Below, piece by piece: positions 24,159 to 33,547 of a stretch of 41,806 bases of DNA. Under the pieces are notes generated by a model. It worked only from the letters and a program-made list of their open reading frames with translations, was not told the DNA's origin and searched no databases. The stretch is from contig NZ_LITU01000070.1 in assembly GCF_001280595.1 (NCBI RefSeq), forward strand, positions 1 through 41,806, read 5' to 3'. The DNA comes from Paenibacillus xylanivorans. Its GTDB lineage: Bacteria; Bacillota; Bacilli; Paenibacillales; Paenibacillaceae. Positions within the stretch are counted from its first letter, which is position 1. Each line of letters starts with the position of its first letter. The translations under genes were made by a program, and so were the position numbers.

Positions 24159-25016
24159 TTATTCATTGGATTTCGGAATTGCCAAGGTTCGCATAAATGC
24201 TTCTATATTGTCTGTCAGAAAATTGCTATTTTCTAACCCAGCATGAGCGATCATGTTCTTGATATCTTGGACAAACTGAGACAAGTTGCTAGTGGAGGCT
24301 TTTTCGAATCTGTTCTCCCCAGCGATATTCCCGTTCGATTTGGCTACGTCCTCTTTGTATTCCCTCAACCAGTCCTGATTAGTCGATACATTTTTGGCGA
24401 AGCTTTGCAGGATGCTGTTCCAGTCTTTTTCGTTCACAATCGCATCCTGGAGCTTGTCCAGCGTTTTTGGTTCAAATTTCTTCATCATATAGGTTAGATC
24501 GATATAATCATCTGGAGCCCCAACAGGTCTTTGAGGAGGAGTCTCGTAATGGATTTCTTCCGTTTCAGGATCTACCGTTCTGGTTGTGGAGATGGCGGCG
24601 ATTTGACGAATCGTATTCATGAATTCCGTCGCTTTATCCCCTTTCATATAGTTGTCCGCGATATACTTTGCTTGAGTGAGACCCAATTCCAGCAATGCTG
24701 ACCTGTCCTCTTCCCCGGTTACGTTAGTAATGAAATTGGATTGAATGATGCCATAGACAGCTTCCTTCACCTCTGAGGGTTGATCCGTGAGTAAGCGACT
24801 CAAGGAATCATTGATTTGAACGGTTCCAAAATATGTAGCGGAATGATTCACAATATCGGATGCTGCTAACTGCCTGGAAGCCGGACTGATCTCCACTGTG
24901 TCGTTGTTATGTGACAGCTCGGGTATCGTGCCTGTGACCAAAGATGGCTTATCCGTGCGTTGTTTCGATTGAATGTAGGCATTGAGGTCAAACTGTGTCG
25001 TACTTTGAACCTTCAT
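24159..25016 (-). CDS. Hypothetical soluble protein
   Basis: The protein has 285 aa; ATG 25016 stands behind a GGGGTG-like site. No signal peptide or membrane helix was seen. The N-terminus is polar and probably unstructured (MKVQSTTQFDLNAYIQSKQR), with DTVEISPASRQLAASD, a short phrase like the conserved segment of FlgM and other flagellar-associated proteins. The remainder is mostly helical, with acidic and Asn-rich surfaces (LTQAKYIADNYMKGDKATEFM). I do not recognise a family with a known function. The FlgM resemblance is too short to support a flagellar role. Confidence 0.75.
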   Translation of the reverse strand: MKVQSTTQFDLNAYIQSKQRTDKPSLVTGTIPELSHNNDTVEISPASRQLAASDIVNHSATYFGTVQINDSLSRLLTDQPSEVKEAVYGIIQSNFITNVTGEEDRSALLELGLTQAKYIADNYMKGDKATEFMNTIRQIAAISTTRTVDPETEEIHYETPPQRPVGAPDDYIDLTYMMKKFEPKTLDKLQDAIVNEKDWNSILQSFAKNVSTNQDWLREYKEDVAKSNGNIAGENRFEKASTSNLSQFVQDIKNMIAHAGLENSNFLTDNIEAFMRTLAIPKSNE

Positions 25017-25108
25017 AGTTAAACACCCCTATTCGTTTGATGTATTCCAGTAATTCACTTCTCTTCATACTATCGGAATATTATTCCATATTTTTAATAT
25101 GATTGGAC

Positions 25109-25147
25109 AAAAAAAGCAACGGGTCGTTTATTCATAAACGCCCATTG
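25109..25147 (-). terminator. Intrinsic terminator of the minus-strand exported-protein gene
   Basis: Read on the minus strand, GGGCGTTTA pairs with TAAACGACCC around TGAA, followed by GTTGC and T7. It begins 17 bases after the stop codon of the gene at 25164-26624. Confidence 0.85.
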
Positions 25148-25163
25148 CCCTGTTTGGATTAAA

Positions 25164-26624
25164 TCAGCCACCGTAAATACTGTAGGCAAAGTGATACACA
25201 ATATCCGTATCATTTGCACTCGGACGACTCGTTACCTTCGCCAGCACACCACAAATATCATAGTAGTGAGTGAAGCTTATAGCTCCCGGCAAGTATTGAC
25301 TTATACTCCCGGTTGAAGGAGGCAGGGATAACGTAGCAGTGAATTGGCCGCTGCTGTCTGTCATAACCTTTGCACTCCGATATCTGTTATTGCTGCCTTC
25401 GGACCAATAATCATTCTCCCAAATGACTTCTACTTCCGCATTGGCTACCGCATAGTTATCTGAAGTCGCGGCAACGCCAGTCACCGTAAAACTGGTTCCC
25501 GTTATCCGGTAGTAGCGTCCATACGCATATGTGGGGTAGTCATTTGGACCGCCATTGGAATTATAACCTGTGATCACGACTTTATCCGCTCTTAATATTG
25601 GCTGGAGGTGTAATGAGTAGTTGTTATCCGAATAGTTATTTGTTGTAAACACCCGCAAATAATATGTGCCTGTGCCTAGAGACACATTGCCGTTGGTGGA
25701 GGGCATTAATGCCATACGATTGTTGCTTAATGCACCATACAATTCCGCCTTATAGCCATTACCTACAGAGGCTTGATCCAGATCGATATGCATGGCGTCG
25801 TAATTTCTGCTTTCGGGAACTGTGATCTTATACCAATCCTGATCGACCTCCGAATTAATGGAGCGGCTTGAAAGAGTAGAGCCACCAGTTGCTACCGTGA
25901 AAGGATAAGCATGAAGTGCATTTTCATCCGTCTCGTACGAATCATAGGTTGCGCTAGTTGAGACGGTTAAAGTGAATGGTTCATTGATGCTGCCTCCAAC
26001 TGCGCCATAAGCTTCTATTAAGTAGGCTTTGGAACCGGCAGTGCTGTTTTTTGTGCCGACATTTTCGGATAAGGTTCTTGATCCATTTCCATAGTTATTT
26101 AGATAAGTTCCGTAAATCGAATAATCAATTGGCGTTGGGTTCAAGTCCCCAGTAGACATGTCAAATTCATAGAGATAAAGATCGTAATCCAGCTGCGCTG
26201 ATGCGGGATTATCCATTTGCACTTGTAGTATACTCCCTGGTTGTACATAAATAGGGTATAAATAGCTGGACGTACCTTCTTGTTGAATGTAGCCCGTGTA
26301 TGTATTAGTCTCCGCTGTGGCTGTAGCGATAACCGATTGTGGAGCAGAAATGAGTCCCTCTTGTAGTTCTGAAGACGCGGTAGCCGATTCCAAATTTACA
26401 GATGCCTTTACCCGGTGTTTCTTTAGTTTGGATGAATCGAGCTCAGCAGCATCCTTGGTAAGTTCGGATATCATTTCTTCACTTGGCTGCAGTACCTGTT
26501 CTGCGACATGGGCATCAGGGTGAACTCCCGATTCGGCCATGTCATTGTCTGCAAACGCATGAAGGCCGAAGGCAAAACTGAAAAAAAGATTTACGACGAC
26601 AATCATAGACAGCGTCTTTTTCAA
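25164..26624 (-). CDS. Exported protein with PPC-like beta-sandwich domains
   Basis: The protein has 486 aa. The start codon is TTG 26624 behind AGAGGGGAT. Residues 1-25 form a signal peptide (MKKTLSMIVVVNLFFSFAFGLHAFA). Two segments resemble bacterial pre-peptidase C-terminal (PPC) domains: about 110-225 (YTGYIQQEGTSSYLYPIYV...LDYDLYLYEFD) and about 235-345 (INSEVDQDWYKITVPESRNY...GTYYLRVFT). An Ig-like or CarboxypepD_reg-like segment follows (VANAEVEVIWENDYW...TDSSGQFTATLSLP, about 395-450). No protease or glycosidase catalytic motif was seen, so this may be a stand-alone binding or secreted structural protein. A good promoter precedes it. Confidence 0.8.
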   Translation of the reverse strand: MKKTLSMIVVVNLFFSFAFGLHAFADNDMAESGVHPDAHVAEQVLQPSEEMISELTKDAAELDSSKLKKHRVKASVNLESATASSELQEGLISAPQSVIATATAETNTYTGYIQQEGTSSYLYPIYVQPGSILQVQMDNPASAQLDYDLYLYEFDMSTGDLNPTPIDYSIYGTYLNNYGNGSRTLSENVGTKNSTAGSKAYLIEAYGAVGGSINEPFTLTVSTSATYDSYETDENALHAYPFTVATGGSTLSSRSINSEVDQDWYKITVPESRNYDAMHIDLDQASVGNGYKAELYGALSNNRMALMPSTNGNVSLGTGTYYLRVFTTNNYSDNNYSLHLQPILRADKVVITGYNSNGGPNDYPTYAYGRYYRITGTSFTVTGVAATSDNYAVANAEVEVIWENDYWSEGSNNRYRSAKVMTDSSGQFTATLSLPPSTGSISQYLPGAISFTHYYDICGVLAKVTSRPSANDTDIVYHFAYSIYGG

Positions 26625-26668
26625 GTTTAAAATCCCCTCTCCATATAATAAATTTTTGCTACAATTGT

Positions 26669-26697
26669 ATAATATACCAGTTTTAATGGTTTGTTAA
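26669..26697 (-). promoter_or_regulatory. Sigma-A promoter of the exported-protein gene
   Basis: On the minus strand: -35 TTAACA (plus 26692-26697), a 17-base spacer and -10 TATTAT (plus 26669-26674), each 5 of 6 to consensus, about 45 bases upstream of the TTG start. Confidence 0.65.
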
Positions 26698-26859
26698 GTG
26701 GTTATTATATGATGTTTTGAAGTTTTTTTGAACAAAATAGCTATATTACTAGCCTACTATGCTACAGATGATAGAAAGACAGGATCTCATGGGCTGATGA
26801 GAAAAAAACTCATCCAGGATATTGCAGTGCTCGACACCATCGTTAACATTTATATATAG

Positions 26860-26896
26860 AAAAAAGGCCGTTGAAGAATTCAACGACCCTTTTTAA
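26860..26896 (-). terminator. Intrinsic terminator of araR
   Basis: Read on the minus strand, AAAAAGGGTCGTTGAA pairs with TTCAACGGCCTTTTTT around TTC, with one mismatch. It lies 16 bases downstream of the araR stop codon. Confidence 0.9.
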
Positions 26897-26911
26897 TTTT
26901 CGGTTCCAATA

Positions 26912-28003
26912 CTACTCCAACTCGATTTCTTTCACCGTCTCACCCTCAACCAGCACAGGCTGGTAATAGGTGTTGGTGGGCAGATCCTTTTTGCCTTGCA
27001 GTTTCTTGATGACCCAATCCGCTGCGTCACGGCCCATTTGTTCTTGGGGATGAGTTAACGTCGTGAGTTTGATGTTGGCGTTCTTGGCGATGTATGAATT
27101 GTCCTGGCCGATAATGGATAGCTCGTCTGGAATGGAAATGCCCAGCTTTCTACATGCATGTACGACCTCCAATCCCACCTCATCGTTGTAACAGACAAGG
27201 GATGTCAGCGCATCTCTGTTTTCCTCCAGAAACACCTCCAGGTTAGTGGAGAGGTTCGGCTTCGATGCCGTATCGAACGAAAGCACTTGCTCGGGATGAA
27301 ACCGCAACTTGGCTTCGCCCAGCGCTTTGATATATCCCTTCATCCGATACTTCCCTTGTAAATCATCCATTTTCGCGATAATGCCGATCTGGCTATGTCC
27401 TTTGGCGATCAGTTCCCGGGTAGCTAGATAGCTGGACTGCACATCATCCAGACAGAAGAAAGGCACCTCCAGCTCTTCATAAAAGGCATTGATCATCGTA
27501 AAAGGTACATCCTGCTCCTTAAAGGAAAGGTAATAAGCAATGTTGGGGTTGTACAGATTGCTTTTGGTCGGTTCGACGATTAGGCCATCTACACCGTAGG
27601 ACAGCATCATCTCGAGCGCCTTTTTCTCTTGCGCGACATCGTTATTCGTGCTGGCTAAGAGCAACGAATAGTTGTCTTCATTTAACCGGCCTTCAATGCC
27701 GCGGATGATGGAGGGGAAGATGTAATCGGAGATGTACGTCGTGATGACGCCGATTGTTTTTTTCATCGTGTTCCCGCCGGTTCTGGATCGATAGAGATTG
27801 CTTACATAGGTGCCGGAACCCTTCTCACTTCTCAAAAAGCCCTCGTTCGATAGCTCCAAAATAGCCTTCCGCACCGTCTGGCGGCTCACGTTGTAGCTGT
27901 CCTGCAGTGCGGATTCGGTAGGGATTTGTTCGCCTACGCTATAGGTTCCCGATAGGATATTGCTTTTGATATCGTCAATGATGACCTGATACTTTGGCTT
28001 CAC
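26912..28003 (-). CDS. araR: AraR, arabinose operon repressor (GntR-type HTH, LacI-type sensor domain)
   Basis: GTG 28003 is preferred: AGAAGTGG precedes it and the protein then begins VKPKYQVIIDDIK, like known AraR proteins. ATG 28021 is the longer alternative and has no ribosome binding site. About 363 aa. The N-terminal GntR winged helix (IPTESALQDSYNVSRQTVRKAILELSNEGF) is joined to a periplasmic-binding-protein-like effector domain. That domain contains the highly conserved GVITTYISDYIFPSIIRGIE and GLIVEPTKS segments seen in Bacillus AraR. L-arabinose binding should release it from DNA. Two sites matching the known AraR operator lie in the divergent intergenic region, one beside each gene, so it probably controls itself and the araK operon. 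Confidence 0.93.
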   Translation of the reverse strand: MKPKYQVIIDDIKSNILSGTYSVGEQIPTESALQDSYNVSRQTVRKAILELSNEGFLRSEKGSGTYVSNLYRSRTGGNTMKKTIGVITTYISDYIFPSIIRGIEGRLNEDNYSLLLASTNNDVAQEKKALEMMLSYGVDGLIVEPTKSNLYNPNIAYYLSFKEQDVPFTMINAFYEELEVPFFCLDDVQSSYLATRELIAKGHSQIGIIAKMDDLQGKYRMKGYIKALGEAKLRFHPEQVLSFDTASKPNLSTNLEVFLEENRDALTSLVCYNDEVGLEVVHACRKLGISIPDELSIIGQDNSYIAKNANIKLTTLTHPQEQMGRDAADWVIKKLQGKKDLPTNTYYQPVLVEGETVKEIELE

Positions 28004-28057
28004 GCAGTCCACTTCTTTCATCGTTACTTATCTATAAAAAAACATCGTCATATACAT

Positions 28058-28073
28058 AGTTGTACGTACATAT
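28058..28073. promoter_or_regulatory. AraR operator near araR
   Basis: AGTTGTACGTACATAT contains the ten-base palindrome TGTACGTACA at 28061-28070, matching the known AraR site ATTTGTACGTACAAAT at 12 of 16 positions. It lies in the araR leader/promoter region, consistent with autorepression. Confidence 0.8.
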
Positions 28074-28245
28074 TTTATCATGATTCGAATCGAATGGCTA
28101 TGAAGAAGCCAGTTTTACAAAATAAACCGTACAATTCTCGTCATGAAATTGAGATGTGTACCCTACAACATAACCTATTGAGCACAGAAATTAGATCATT
28201 TAGACGTTATATCTTAACTAATGTAAGTATAACTATTATATATTA

Positions 28246-28274
28246 TTGACAAATGTACGTACAAAAAATATACT
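28246..28274 (+). promoter_or_regulatory. Promoter of the araK-araD-araA operon with AraR operator in the spacer
   Basis: -35 TTGACA (28246-28251, perfect) and -10 TATACT (28269-28274) are 17 bases apart. The spacer holds a second AraR site, with TGTACGTACA at 28254-28263 inside AAATGTACGTACAAAA (28251-28266). Bound AraR would directly block RNA polymerase. Confidence 0.9.
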
Positions 28275-28288
28275 TAGGCTGTCGGAAA

Positions 28289-28303
28289 AGGAAAGCGCAT
28301 TCT
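28289..28303 (+). promoter_or_regulatory. Candidate cre site (CcpA catabolite repression)
   Basis: AGGAAAGCGCATTCT fits the cre consensus WTGNAANCGNWNNCW at every defined position except the T at position 2. It sits 15-29 bases downstream of the -10 box, so CcpA-HPr(Ser-P) bound here could block initiation or elongation. Confidence 0.55.
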
Positions 28304-28394
28304 TTTCAATAAACCGGAATATGAATTCATTTCAATCATCATAAGCCAATTATATTTTTCAACTTTTACCTACTGTGGTCAGAGAGGGGACTAC

Positions 28395-30017
28395 GTGATC
28401 ATGAGTCATGTGGATATGAAGGAAGCGATTACCAAGGGAGCCACTTCACTAGGCATCGAATTTGGATCGACGCGGATCAAGGCGGTGTTGATTGACGAAC
28501 GTTTTGAGACCATCGCGTCAGGCAGTTATGAATGGGAGAACCTCTTGAAAGACGGATATTGGACGTACAACCAGGAGGATATCATCACAGGTCTTCAGAC
28601 CGCGTATCGTGAAATGAAGCAAGACGTAGAGCGGAAATACGGAATCACGCTGCAAACGATAAGTTCCATCGGATTCTCCGCCATGATGCATGGATATATC
28701 GCACTGGATAGCGCGGGAGAACTGCTGGTACCGTTCCGGACTTGGCGTAATGCGACTACAGGGAAGGCTGCGAGGGAGCTGACGGATCTTCTACAGTTCA
28801 ATATCCCGGAACGCTGGAGCATCGCTCACTTGTACCAAGCGATCTTGAACGAAGAGGGCCATGTGCCACGCATCGATCACCTGACAACCTTGGCTGGTTA
28901 CATACACTTGCTGCTTACAGGTAATAAAGCCATCGGTATCGGCGACGCTTCAGGCATTTTCCCCATCGACGAGTCTACGCATAATTATCACCCGTCCATG
29001 ATCAGGCAGTTCGATGAGCTGATCGCAGGCAAAGGTTATCCGTGGAAGGTTGAGGAGCTTCTTCCCAAGGTGTATCTCGCAGGTGAGAACGCTGGTGAGT
29101 TAACCGAAGCGGGAGCCAAGTTACTCGATCCTTCGAATGATTTGCAGTCAGGCATTCCACTCTGTCCGCCAGAAGGTGATGCCGGAACGGGCATGGTAGC
29201 AACGAATAGCGTGAGGAAGCGTACGGGCAACATCTCCGTCGGCACCTCCGTGTTCGCGATGATCGTCTTGGAGAAGGAATTGTCCAAAGTGTATCCCGAG
29301 ATCGATATGGTTACGACGCCAGACGGCAGTCCGGTAGGCATGGTGCATGCTAACAACTGCTCCAGCGACATCAACGCCTGGCTTGGATTATTCCGTGAAT
29401 TTTCCGAGGCGATGGGATACGAAGTCGACACCGGTAAATTGTTCAGCGTGATGTTCAATAAGGCTTTGGAAGCTGACCCGGATGGTGGCGGTTTGCTGAG
29501 CTACGGTTATTACTCGGGTGAAAACATTACGGGCATCGATAAAGGCCGCCCATTGTTCGTCCGCTCCCCGGAAAGTAATTTCAATCTGGCGAATTTCATG
29601 CGTACGCATCTGTTCACCGCTTTTGGTGCACTCAAGCTTGGTATGGACATTTTGACGAAGAACGAGCATGTGGCGATTGATAGCATTTTGGCTCATGGTG
29701 GTCTGTTTAAGACTCCTGTTGTCGGACAGCGGATCGTAGCCGCAGCGATGAACGTGCCGGTGTCAGTCATGTCTACAGCGGGTGAAGGCGGCGCATGGGG
29801 TATGGCGCTTCTAGCCTCGTACATGATCAACAAGGATCAGCAGGAGAGCCTGGATGTGTTCCTGGAACAGAAGGTCTTCAATGATGTCCAGGGTGAGGAA
29901 GTTGCGCCGGATGCATCGGATGTCAAAGGGTTTGAAGTATTTATCGAACGTTATCGGAAGGGCCTCGCGATTGAGCAGGCAGCGGTAGATCATCTGGTAG
30001 AGAACGGGAGGCACTAA
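28395..30017 (+). CDS. araK: FGGY-family ribulokinase of the AraK type
   Basis: The frame starts at GTG 28395, five bases after AGAGGGGA; ATG 28401 is equally possible. 540 aa. The ATPase fold begins with [16 protein letters not shown] (phosphate 1 motif, about 19-34). It continues through [41 protein letters not shown] (adenosine/phosphate region) and [41 protein letters not shown] near the C-terminus. The sequence differs from the classical AraB of E. coli or B. subtilis. It matches the non-orthologous ribulokinase described as AraK in clostridia, which is often annotated as xylulokinase-like. Its place first in an AraR-controlled operon with araD and araA supports phosphorylation of L-ribulose to L-ribulose 5-phosphate. 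Confidence 0.85.
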   Translation: MIMSHVDMKEAITKGATSLGIEFGSTRIKAVLIDERFETIASGSYEWENLLKDGYWTYNQEDIITGLQTAYREMKQDVERKYGITLQTISSIGFSAMMHGYIALDSAGELLVPFRTWRNATTGKAARELTDLLQFNIPERWSIAHLYQAILNEEGHVPRIDHLTTLAGYIHLLLTGNKAIGIGDASGIFPIDESTHNYHPSMIRQFDELIAGKGYPWKVEELLPKVYLAGENAGELTEAGAKLLDPSNDLQSGIPLCPPEGDAGTGMVATNSVRKRTGNISVGTSVFAMIVLEKELSKVYPEIDMVTTPDGSPVGMVHANNCSSDINAWLGLFREFSEAMGYEVDTGKLFSVMFNKALEADPDGGGLLSYGYYSGENITGIDKGRPLFVRSPESNFNLANFMRTHLFTAFGALKLGMDILTKNEHVAIDSILAHGGLFKTPVVGQRIVAAAMNVPVSVMSTAGEGGAWGMALLASYMINKDQQESLDVFLEQKVFNDVQGEEVAPDASDVKGFEVFIERYRKGLAIEQAAVDHLVENGRH

Positions 30018-30020
30018 CAC

Positions 30021-30716
30021 ATGTTAGAACAACTGAAAGAAGAGGTCTATGAGGCGAATCTGGAGCTGCCGAAGCACGGACTCGTGAAGTTCACATGGGG
30101 TAATGTCAGCGCAATGGATCGGGACAGCGGTCTGTTTGTCATCAAACCGAGCGGTGTCAGCTATGACAAGATGAAACCAAGCGACATGGTTGTGGTTGAT
30201 CTGGACGGCAATGTGGTAGAGGGCGAAATGAGACCTTCCTCCGATACCGCGACTCACGCGGTGCTGTATAAACATTACTCGGAAATCGGTGGTATCGTGC
30301 ACACCCATTCCACCTGGGCGACCATCTGGGCGCAAGCCGGATTGGACGTACCCGTGATGGGGACGACGCATGCAGATACTTTCTATGGTGCCGTACCTTG
30401 TGCCCGTTTCTTGAATCAGGGTGAAATCGATCGGGGCTACGAAGCGGAGACAGGCCATGTCATCATCGAAACGTTCAAGCAGCGGGGGTTGGATGTGATG
30501 GCGATCCCGGCAGTTCTACTTCATGGTCATGCACCGTTCACATGGGGCAAAGACGCCAAGTCAGCGGTTGTGAACAGCGTCGTGCTGGAGGAAGTGTGCA
30601 AAATGAACCTGTATGCGCGGCAATTGAATAACTTTGCAAAAGAACTGCCGCAAGGCATTTTGGATAAACACTATTTGCGTAAACACGGAAAAGACGCGTA
30701 CTACGGACAGAAATGA
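30021..30716 (+). CDS. araD: L-ribulose-5-phosphate 4-epimerase
   Basis: The protein has 231 aa; ATG 30021 follows GGGAGG and lies 3 bases after the araK stop. It is a class II aldolase/epimerase fold: GNVSAMDRDSGLFVIKPSGVSYD (phosphate binding), MRPSSDTATHAVLYKHY, and the zinc-binding HTHSTWATIWAQAG with HADTFYGAVPCA. It converts L-ribulose 5-phosphate to D-xylulose 5-phosphate, the last step of the arabinose pathway before the pentose phosphate route. Length and motifs are typical and nothing is missing. Confidence 0.96.
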   Translation: MLEQLKEEVYEANLELPKHGLVKFTWGNVSAMDRDSGLFVIKPSGVSYDKMKPSDMVVVDLDGNVVEGEMRPSSDTATHAVLYKHYSEIGGIVHTHSTWATIWAQAGLDVPVMGTTHADTFYGAVPCARFLNQGEIDRGYEAETGHVIIETFKQRGLDVMAIPAVLLHGHAPFTWGKDAKSAVVNSVVLEEVCKMNLYARQLNNFAKELPQGILDKHYLRKHGKDAYYGQK

Positions 30717-30813
30717 TGCGAGCAGGAAAACAGCGATCGTAAGATGGTACTGCAGTTGGAGTAATCAAGTGTAAATGGAGTTAAACACACTATATAGAAA
30801 AGAGGATGATTAC

Positions 30814-32238
30814 ATGTCAGCAACAGCAGCAAAACAGTTTTGGTTTGTTGTAGGTTCGCAGCATTTGTACGGGGAAGAAGCACTTGGTGAGGTTAAAGCC
30901 AACGCACAGAAAATCACGGATGCCCTCAATGCAAGCGGCGTTCTGCCATACCCGCTCGTATTGCAGGATTTGGCGGTAAGCGCAGATAAAATCACGAGCA
31001 TTATGAAAGAAGTGAACTATCGCGACGAGGTAGCGGGTGTAATCACTTGGATGCATACGTTCTCGCCTGCAAAAATGTGGATTCGGGGTACGAAATTGCT
31101 GCAAAAACCGTTGCTTCATCTTGCGACACAATTCAATGAAAGCATTCCATGGGCGACGATCGACATGGACTTCATGAACCTGAACCAAGCGGCTCACGGT
31201 GACCGCGAATATGGCTTCATCAATGCACGCCTGAGAAAACAAAACAAAATCGTTGTTGGCTACTGGGAGCGCCCAGAAGTGCAGCAACAGGTTGCGGATT
31301 GGATGGACGTAGCGGTAGCTTATAACGAAAGCTTCAACATCAAGGTTGCTCGTTTTGGCGACAACATGCGTAACGTAGGTGTAACCGAAGGGGATAAAGT
31401 GGAAGCACAGATCCAATTCGGATGGACAGTCGATTATTTCGGTATCGGCGACCTTGTGCAATACGTGAATGCCGTAACGGAGCAAGAAATCGATGATCTG
31501 ATCGCTCAGTATGCAGAGCTGTATGAATTCGATTATGGCACGAACAGCAAAGAAGCTTGGGAAGCTAGCGTACGTGTACAAGCAAGTTATGAAATTGCGA
31601 TCAAACGTTTCCTGGACGAAGGTGGATACAGTGCCTTCACCACCAACTTCGAAGATCTGCATGGCATGAAGCAGCTTCCGGGTCTGGCTGTTCAACGCCT
31701 GATGGCCCAAGGGTATGGCTTCGCAGGTGAAGGCGATTGGAAAACGGCTGCACTCGACCGCCTGCTCAAAGTTATGGCCCATAACGAAAACACAGGTTTC
31801 ATGGAGGATTACACATACGAGATGGCGGCTGGTCAAGAGGCGATCCTTCAATCCCATATGCTTGAAGTTGACCCGACACTCGCCAGCAACAAACCGAAAA
31901 TCATCGTGTCCCCACTGGGTATTGGCGATCGTGAAGACCCTGCACGTCTCGTATTCGATGGCAAAGCGGGAGAAGGTGTCGTGGTATCCATGGCAGACTT
32001 CGGAACGCATTACAAATTGTTAATCAACGAAGTATCCGCATTCGAACCGACGGTTCCAGCGCCTAATCTACCGGTAGCCCGTGTACTGTGGAATGTGAAG
32101 CCTAACTTCCAGGATGGGGTCAGAGCTTGGATCGAGAATGGCGGCGGTCACCATACCGTAGTATCCTTGAACCTGACAACAGACCAGATCGTTACTTATG
32201 CGAAATTGGTGAACCTGGAGTACGTTGTGATTAAATAG
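30814..32238 (+). CDS. araA: L-arabinose isomerase
   Basis: ATG 30814, behind AGAGG (30801-30805), is preferred over the in-frame ATG 30775. It gives 474 aa and the expected N-terminus ([17 protein letters not shown]). It is typical AraA throughout: [44 protein letters not shown]-like [17 protein letters not shown], and [15 protein letters not shown] carrying a metal-ligand glutamate; [10 protein letters not shown] near the C-terminus supplies the histidine region. It interconverts L-arabinose and L-ribulose using Mn2+. It comes third in the operon, after araD, so gene order is kinase-epimerase-isomerase. No arabinose transporter or arabinofuranosidase is in the window. Confidence 0.97.
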   Translation: MSATAAKQFWFVVGSQHLYGEEALGEVKANAQKITDALNASGVLPYPLVLQDLAVSADKITSIMKEVNYRDEVAGVITWMHTFSPAKMWIRGTKLLQKPLLHLATQFNESIPWATIDMDFMNLNQAAHGDREYGFINARLRKQNKIVVGYWERPEVQQQVADWMDVAVAYNESFNIKVARFGDNMRNVGVTEGDKVEAQIQFGWTVDYFGIGDLVQYVNAVTEQEIDDLIAQYAELYEFDYGTNSKEAWEASVRVQASYEIAIKRFLDEGGYSAFTTNFEDLHGMKQLPGLAVQRLMAQGYGFAGEGDWKTAALDRLLKVMAHNENTGFMEDYTYEMAAGQEAILQSHMLEVDPTLASNKPKIIVSPLGIGDREDPARLVFDGKAGEGVVVSMADFGTHYKLLINEVSAFEPTVPAPNLPVARVLWNVKPNFQDGVRAWIENGGGHHTVVSLNLTTDQIVTYAKLVNLEYVVIK

Positions 32239-32276
32239 TTTTGTTATTCATGGACTCATACAAATTCTTTCCTTAT

Positions 32277-32304
32277 GGCCGGGGGGTTCCCCGGCCCTTT
32301 GTCT
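32277..32304 (+). terminator. Terminator of the ara operon
   Basis: GGCCGGGG pairs perfectly with CCCCGGCC around GGTT. The tail is CTTTGTCTT rather than a clean T-run, so it may be moderately efficient. Confidence 0.7.
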
Positions 32305-32428
32305 TGCCGTGAGGCGCATGGTAGACGGCCTGAAACGGGTCTTGTGCTCTCTCCAATACAAAGGATAACGTTAGTACCGTCGTCTACACTCTATTTTGCT
32401 ATAATAGCCCAAAGGAGGTTATCCATTA

Positions 32429-33202
32429 ATGATGCATACCCAAGAAAGTTTGTTCCACCAACTGCGCCAGCTCGGCATTGACGACCAAGGGACGTTGCTC
32501 GTGCACTCTTCCATGAAAAGCATGGGCGAAGTTGAAGGCGGCGCGGATACGGTGTTGGATGCGTTGACCGAGTATATGAAGGACGGACTGCTGGTGTTGC
32601 CAACGCATACATGGTCCACGATCAATGCGGACAATCCGATGTTCCACGTGGAATCCTCACCATGCTGCGTCGGTATTCTGCCTGAGCTATTTCGCAAACG
32701 ACCTGAGGTCGTACGTTCTTGGCACCCTACACATTCGGTAGCTGCTCTGGGACGGGACGCCGAAGCATTTACGAAGGACGATCATCTTTTCGATACACCT
32801 TGTGCGAGAGGCTCAGCCTGGGGAAAACTGCTCGATCGGAAGGCAACCATCCTTTTGATCGGCGTTGATCTGAAACGGAACACGTTTATCCATGGTATCG
32901 AAGAATGGGTCGACATCCCGGGCAGATTAACGGATGAGCCTGAGATGTTACGTACGGTTTTACCCGATGGAACCGAAATTTCGGTGCCCTCCCGGAGACA
33001 TTGCGGATTGTCGTGGTCGGAGCATTTTTGGAAAGTGGATGACGTTCTTGAACGTAAAGGTGCGATGCGCAAGGGGCAGCTTGGTGATGCGATCGTCAGA
33101 GTGTGTGATGCGGCGATGTTGACGGAAGTCATTACGGACATGCTCCAAGATAATCCGGATTTGTTCTCGGACAATTTGCCTTTGGCTACTGTACACGAAT
33201 GA
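32429..33202 (+). CDS. AAC(3)-family N-acetyltransferase
   Basis: The protein has 257 aa. ATG 32429 (or 32432) follows the near-perfect AAAGGAGG (32411-32418). It matches the aminoglycoside 3-N-acetyltransferase (Antibiotic_NAT, YokD-like) family end to end: LLVHSSMKSMGEVEGGADTV, LVLPTHTWSTINAD, HPTHSVAALGRDA, CARGSAWGKLLDRKATILLIGVDLKRNTFIHGIEEW. These acetyl-CoA enzymes include true resistance proteins and chromosomal homologues with other or unknown acceptors; sequence alone does not show resistance. It is separated from araA by a terminator and is probably independently expressed. Confidence 0.92.
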   Translation: MMHTQESLFHQLRQLGIDDQGTLLVHSSMKSMGEVEGGADTVLDALTEYMKDGLLVLPTHTWSTINADNPMFHVESSPCCVGILPELFRKRPEVVRSWHPTHSVAALGRDAEAFTKDDHLFDTPCARGSAWGKLLDRKATILLIGVDLKRNTFIHGIEEWVDIPGRLTDEPEMLRTVLPDGTEISVPSRRHCGLSWSEHFWKVDDVLERKGAMRKGQLGDAIVRVCDAAMLTEVITDMLQDNPDLFSDNLPLATVHE

Positions 33203-33203
33203 G

Positions 33204-33234
33204 GAGAGGGCCGTCCGGCGACGGAGGGCTCTAT
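33204..33234 (+). terminator. GC-rich hairpin after the acetyltransferase gene
   Basis: AGAGGGCCGTC pairs with GACGGAGGGCTCT around CGGC, with one bulge. There is no T-run, so the terminator function is uncertain. Confidence 0.4.
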
Positions 33235-33406
33235 ATGCGCACTTCCGTATCTCCTACGACAGCTAACAAGGTCTTCTTCCCTCCCGGTTTGCATCCAAAC
33301 GTTCAAATTCTTTCACGAAAACGCAAAAATAGCGCAAAATTCAATCAGAGGTTGGCTGGATTGCCATTGTATGGGCTACTCAGTCCAGTAGCGGTATGAT
33401 AAGATG

Positions 33407-33421
33407 TGGTTAATTTAACCA
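33407..33421. promoter_or_regulatory. Palindrome upstream of the diguanylate cyclase gene
   Basis: TGGTTAA and TTAACCA are separated by a single T, a perfect operator-like palindrome. Just before it CTACT and AGTAG form a second small dyad (33376-33391), and TATGAT at 33395-33400 could be a -10 box. No binding protein can be named. The stretch 33203-33547 holds no gene. Confidence 0.3.
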
Positions 33422-33547
33422 ATAGCTAGCTGTAGTATAAGAATATCTTTTATAGGTTTATCAAAGGTCCACATTAGCGTAAGTAGCGTTAAGAAATACC
33501 CCAGTTCAATACTATCTTCGTTGTCGCATGCAAAAAGGAGAAGATTC

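Noticed and set aside
24892..24960. FlgM-like motif in the minus-strand hypothetical protein
   Set aside because: Only about eight residues (DTVEISPAS) resemble FlgM and the rest of the 285-aa protein does not.
28395..30017. Naming the kinase xylulokinase
   Set aside because: FGGY similarity alone allows it, but the gene is in an AraR-controlled operon with araD and araA and lacks xylA or XylR neighbours.
30817..32010. Minus-strand ORF of 397 codons opposite araA
   Set aside because: It lies entirely within araA, has no ribosome binding site and reads as biased, Cys/His/Phe-rich sequence typical of the antisense frame of a highly conserved gene.
32429..33202. Reading the AAC(3)-family gene as an acquired aminoglycoside-resistance gene
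   Set aside because: Base composition is host-like, no mobile element flanks it, and many chromosomal YokD-like members of this family are not resistance determinants.
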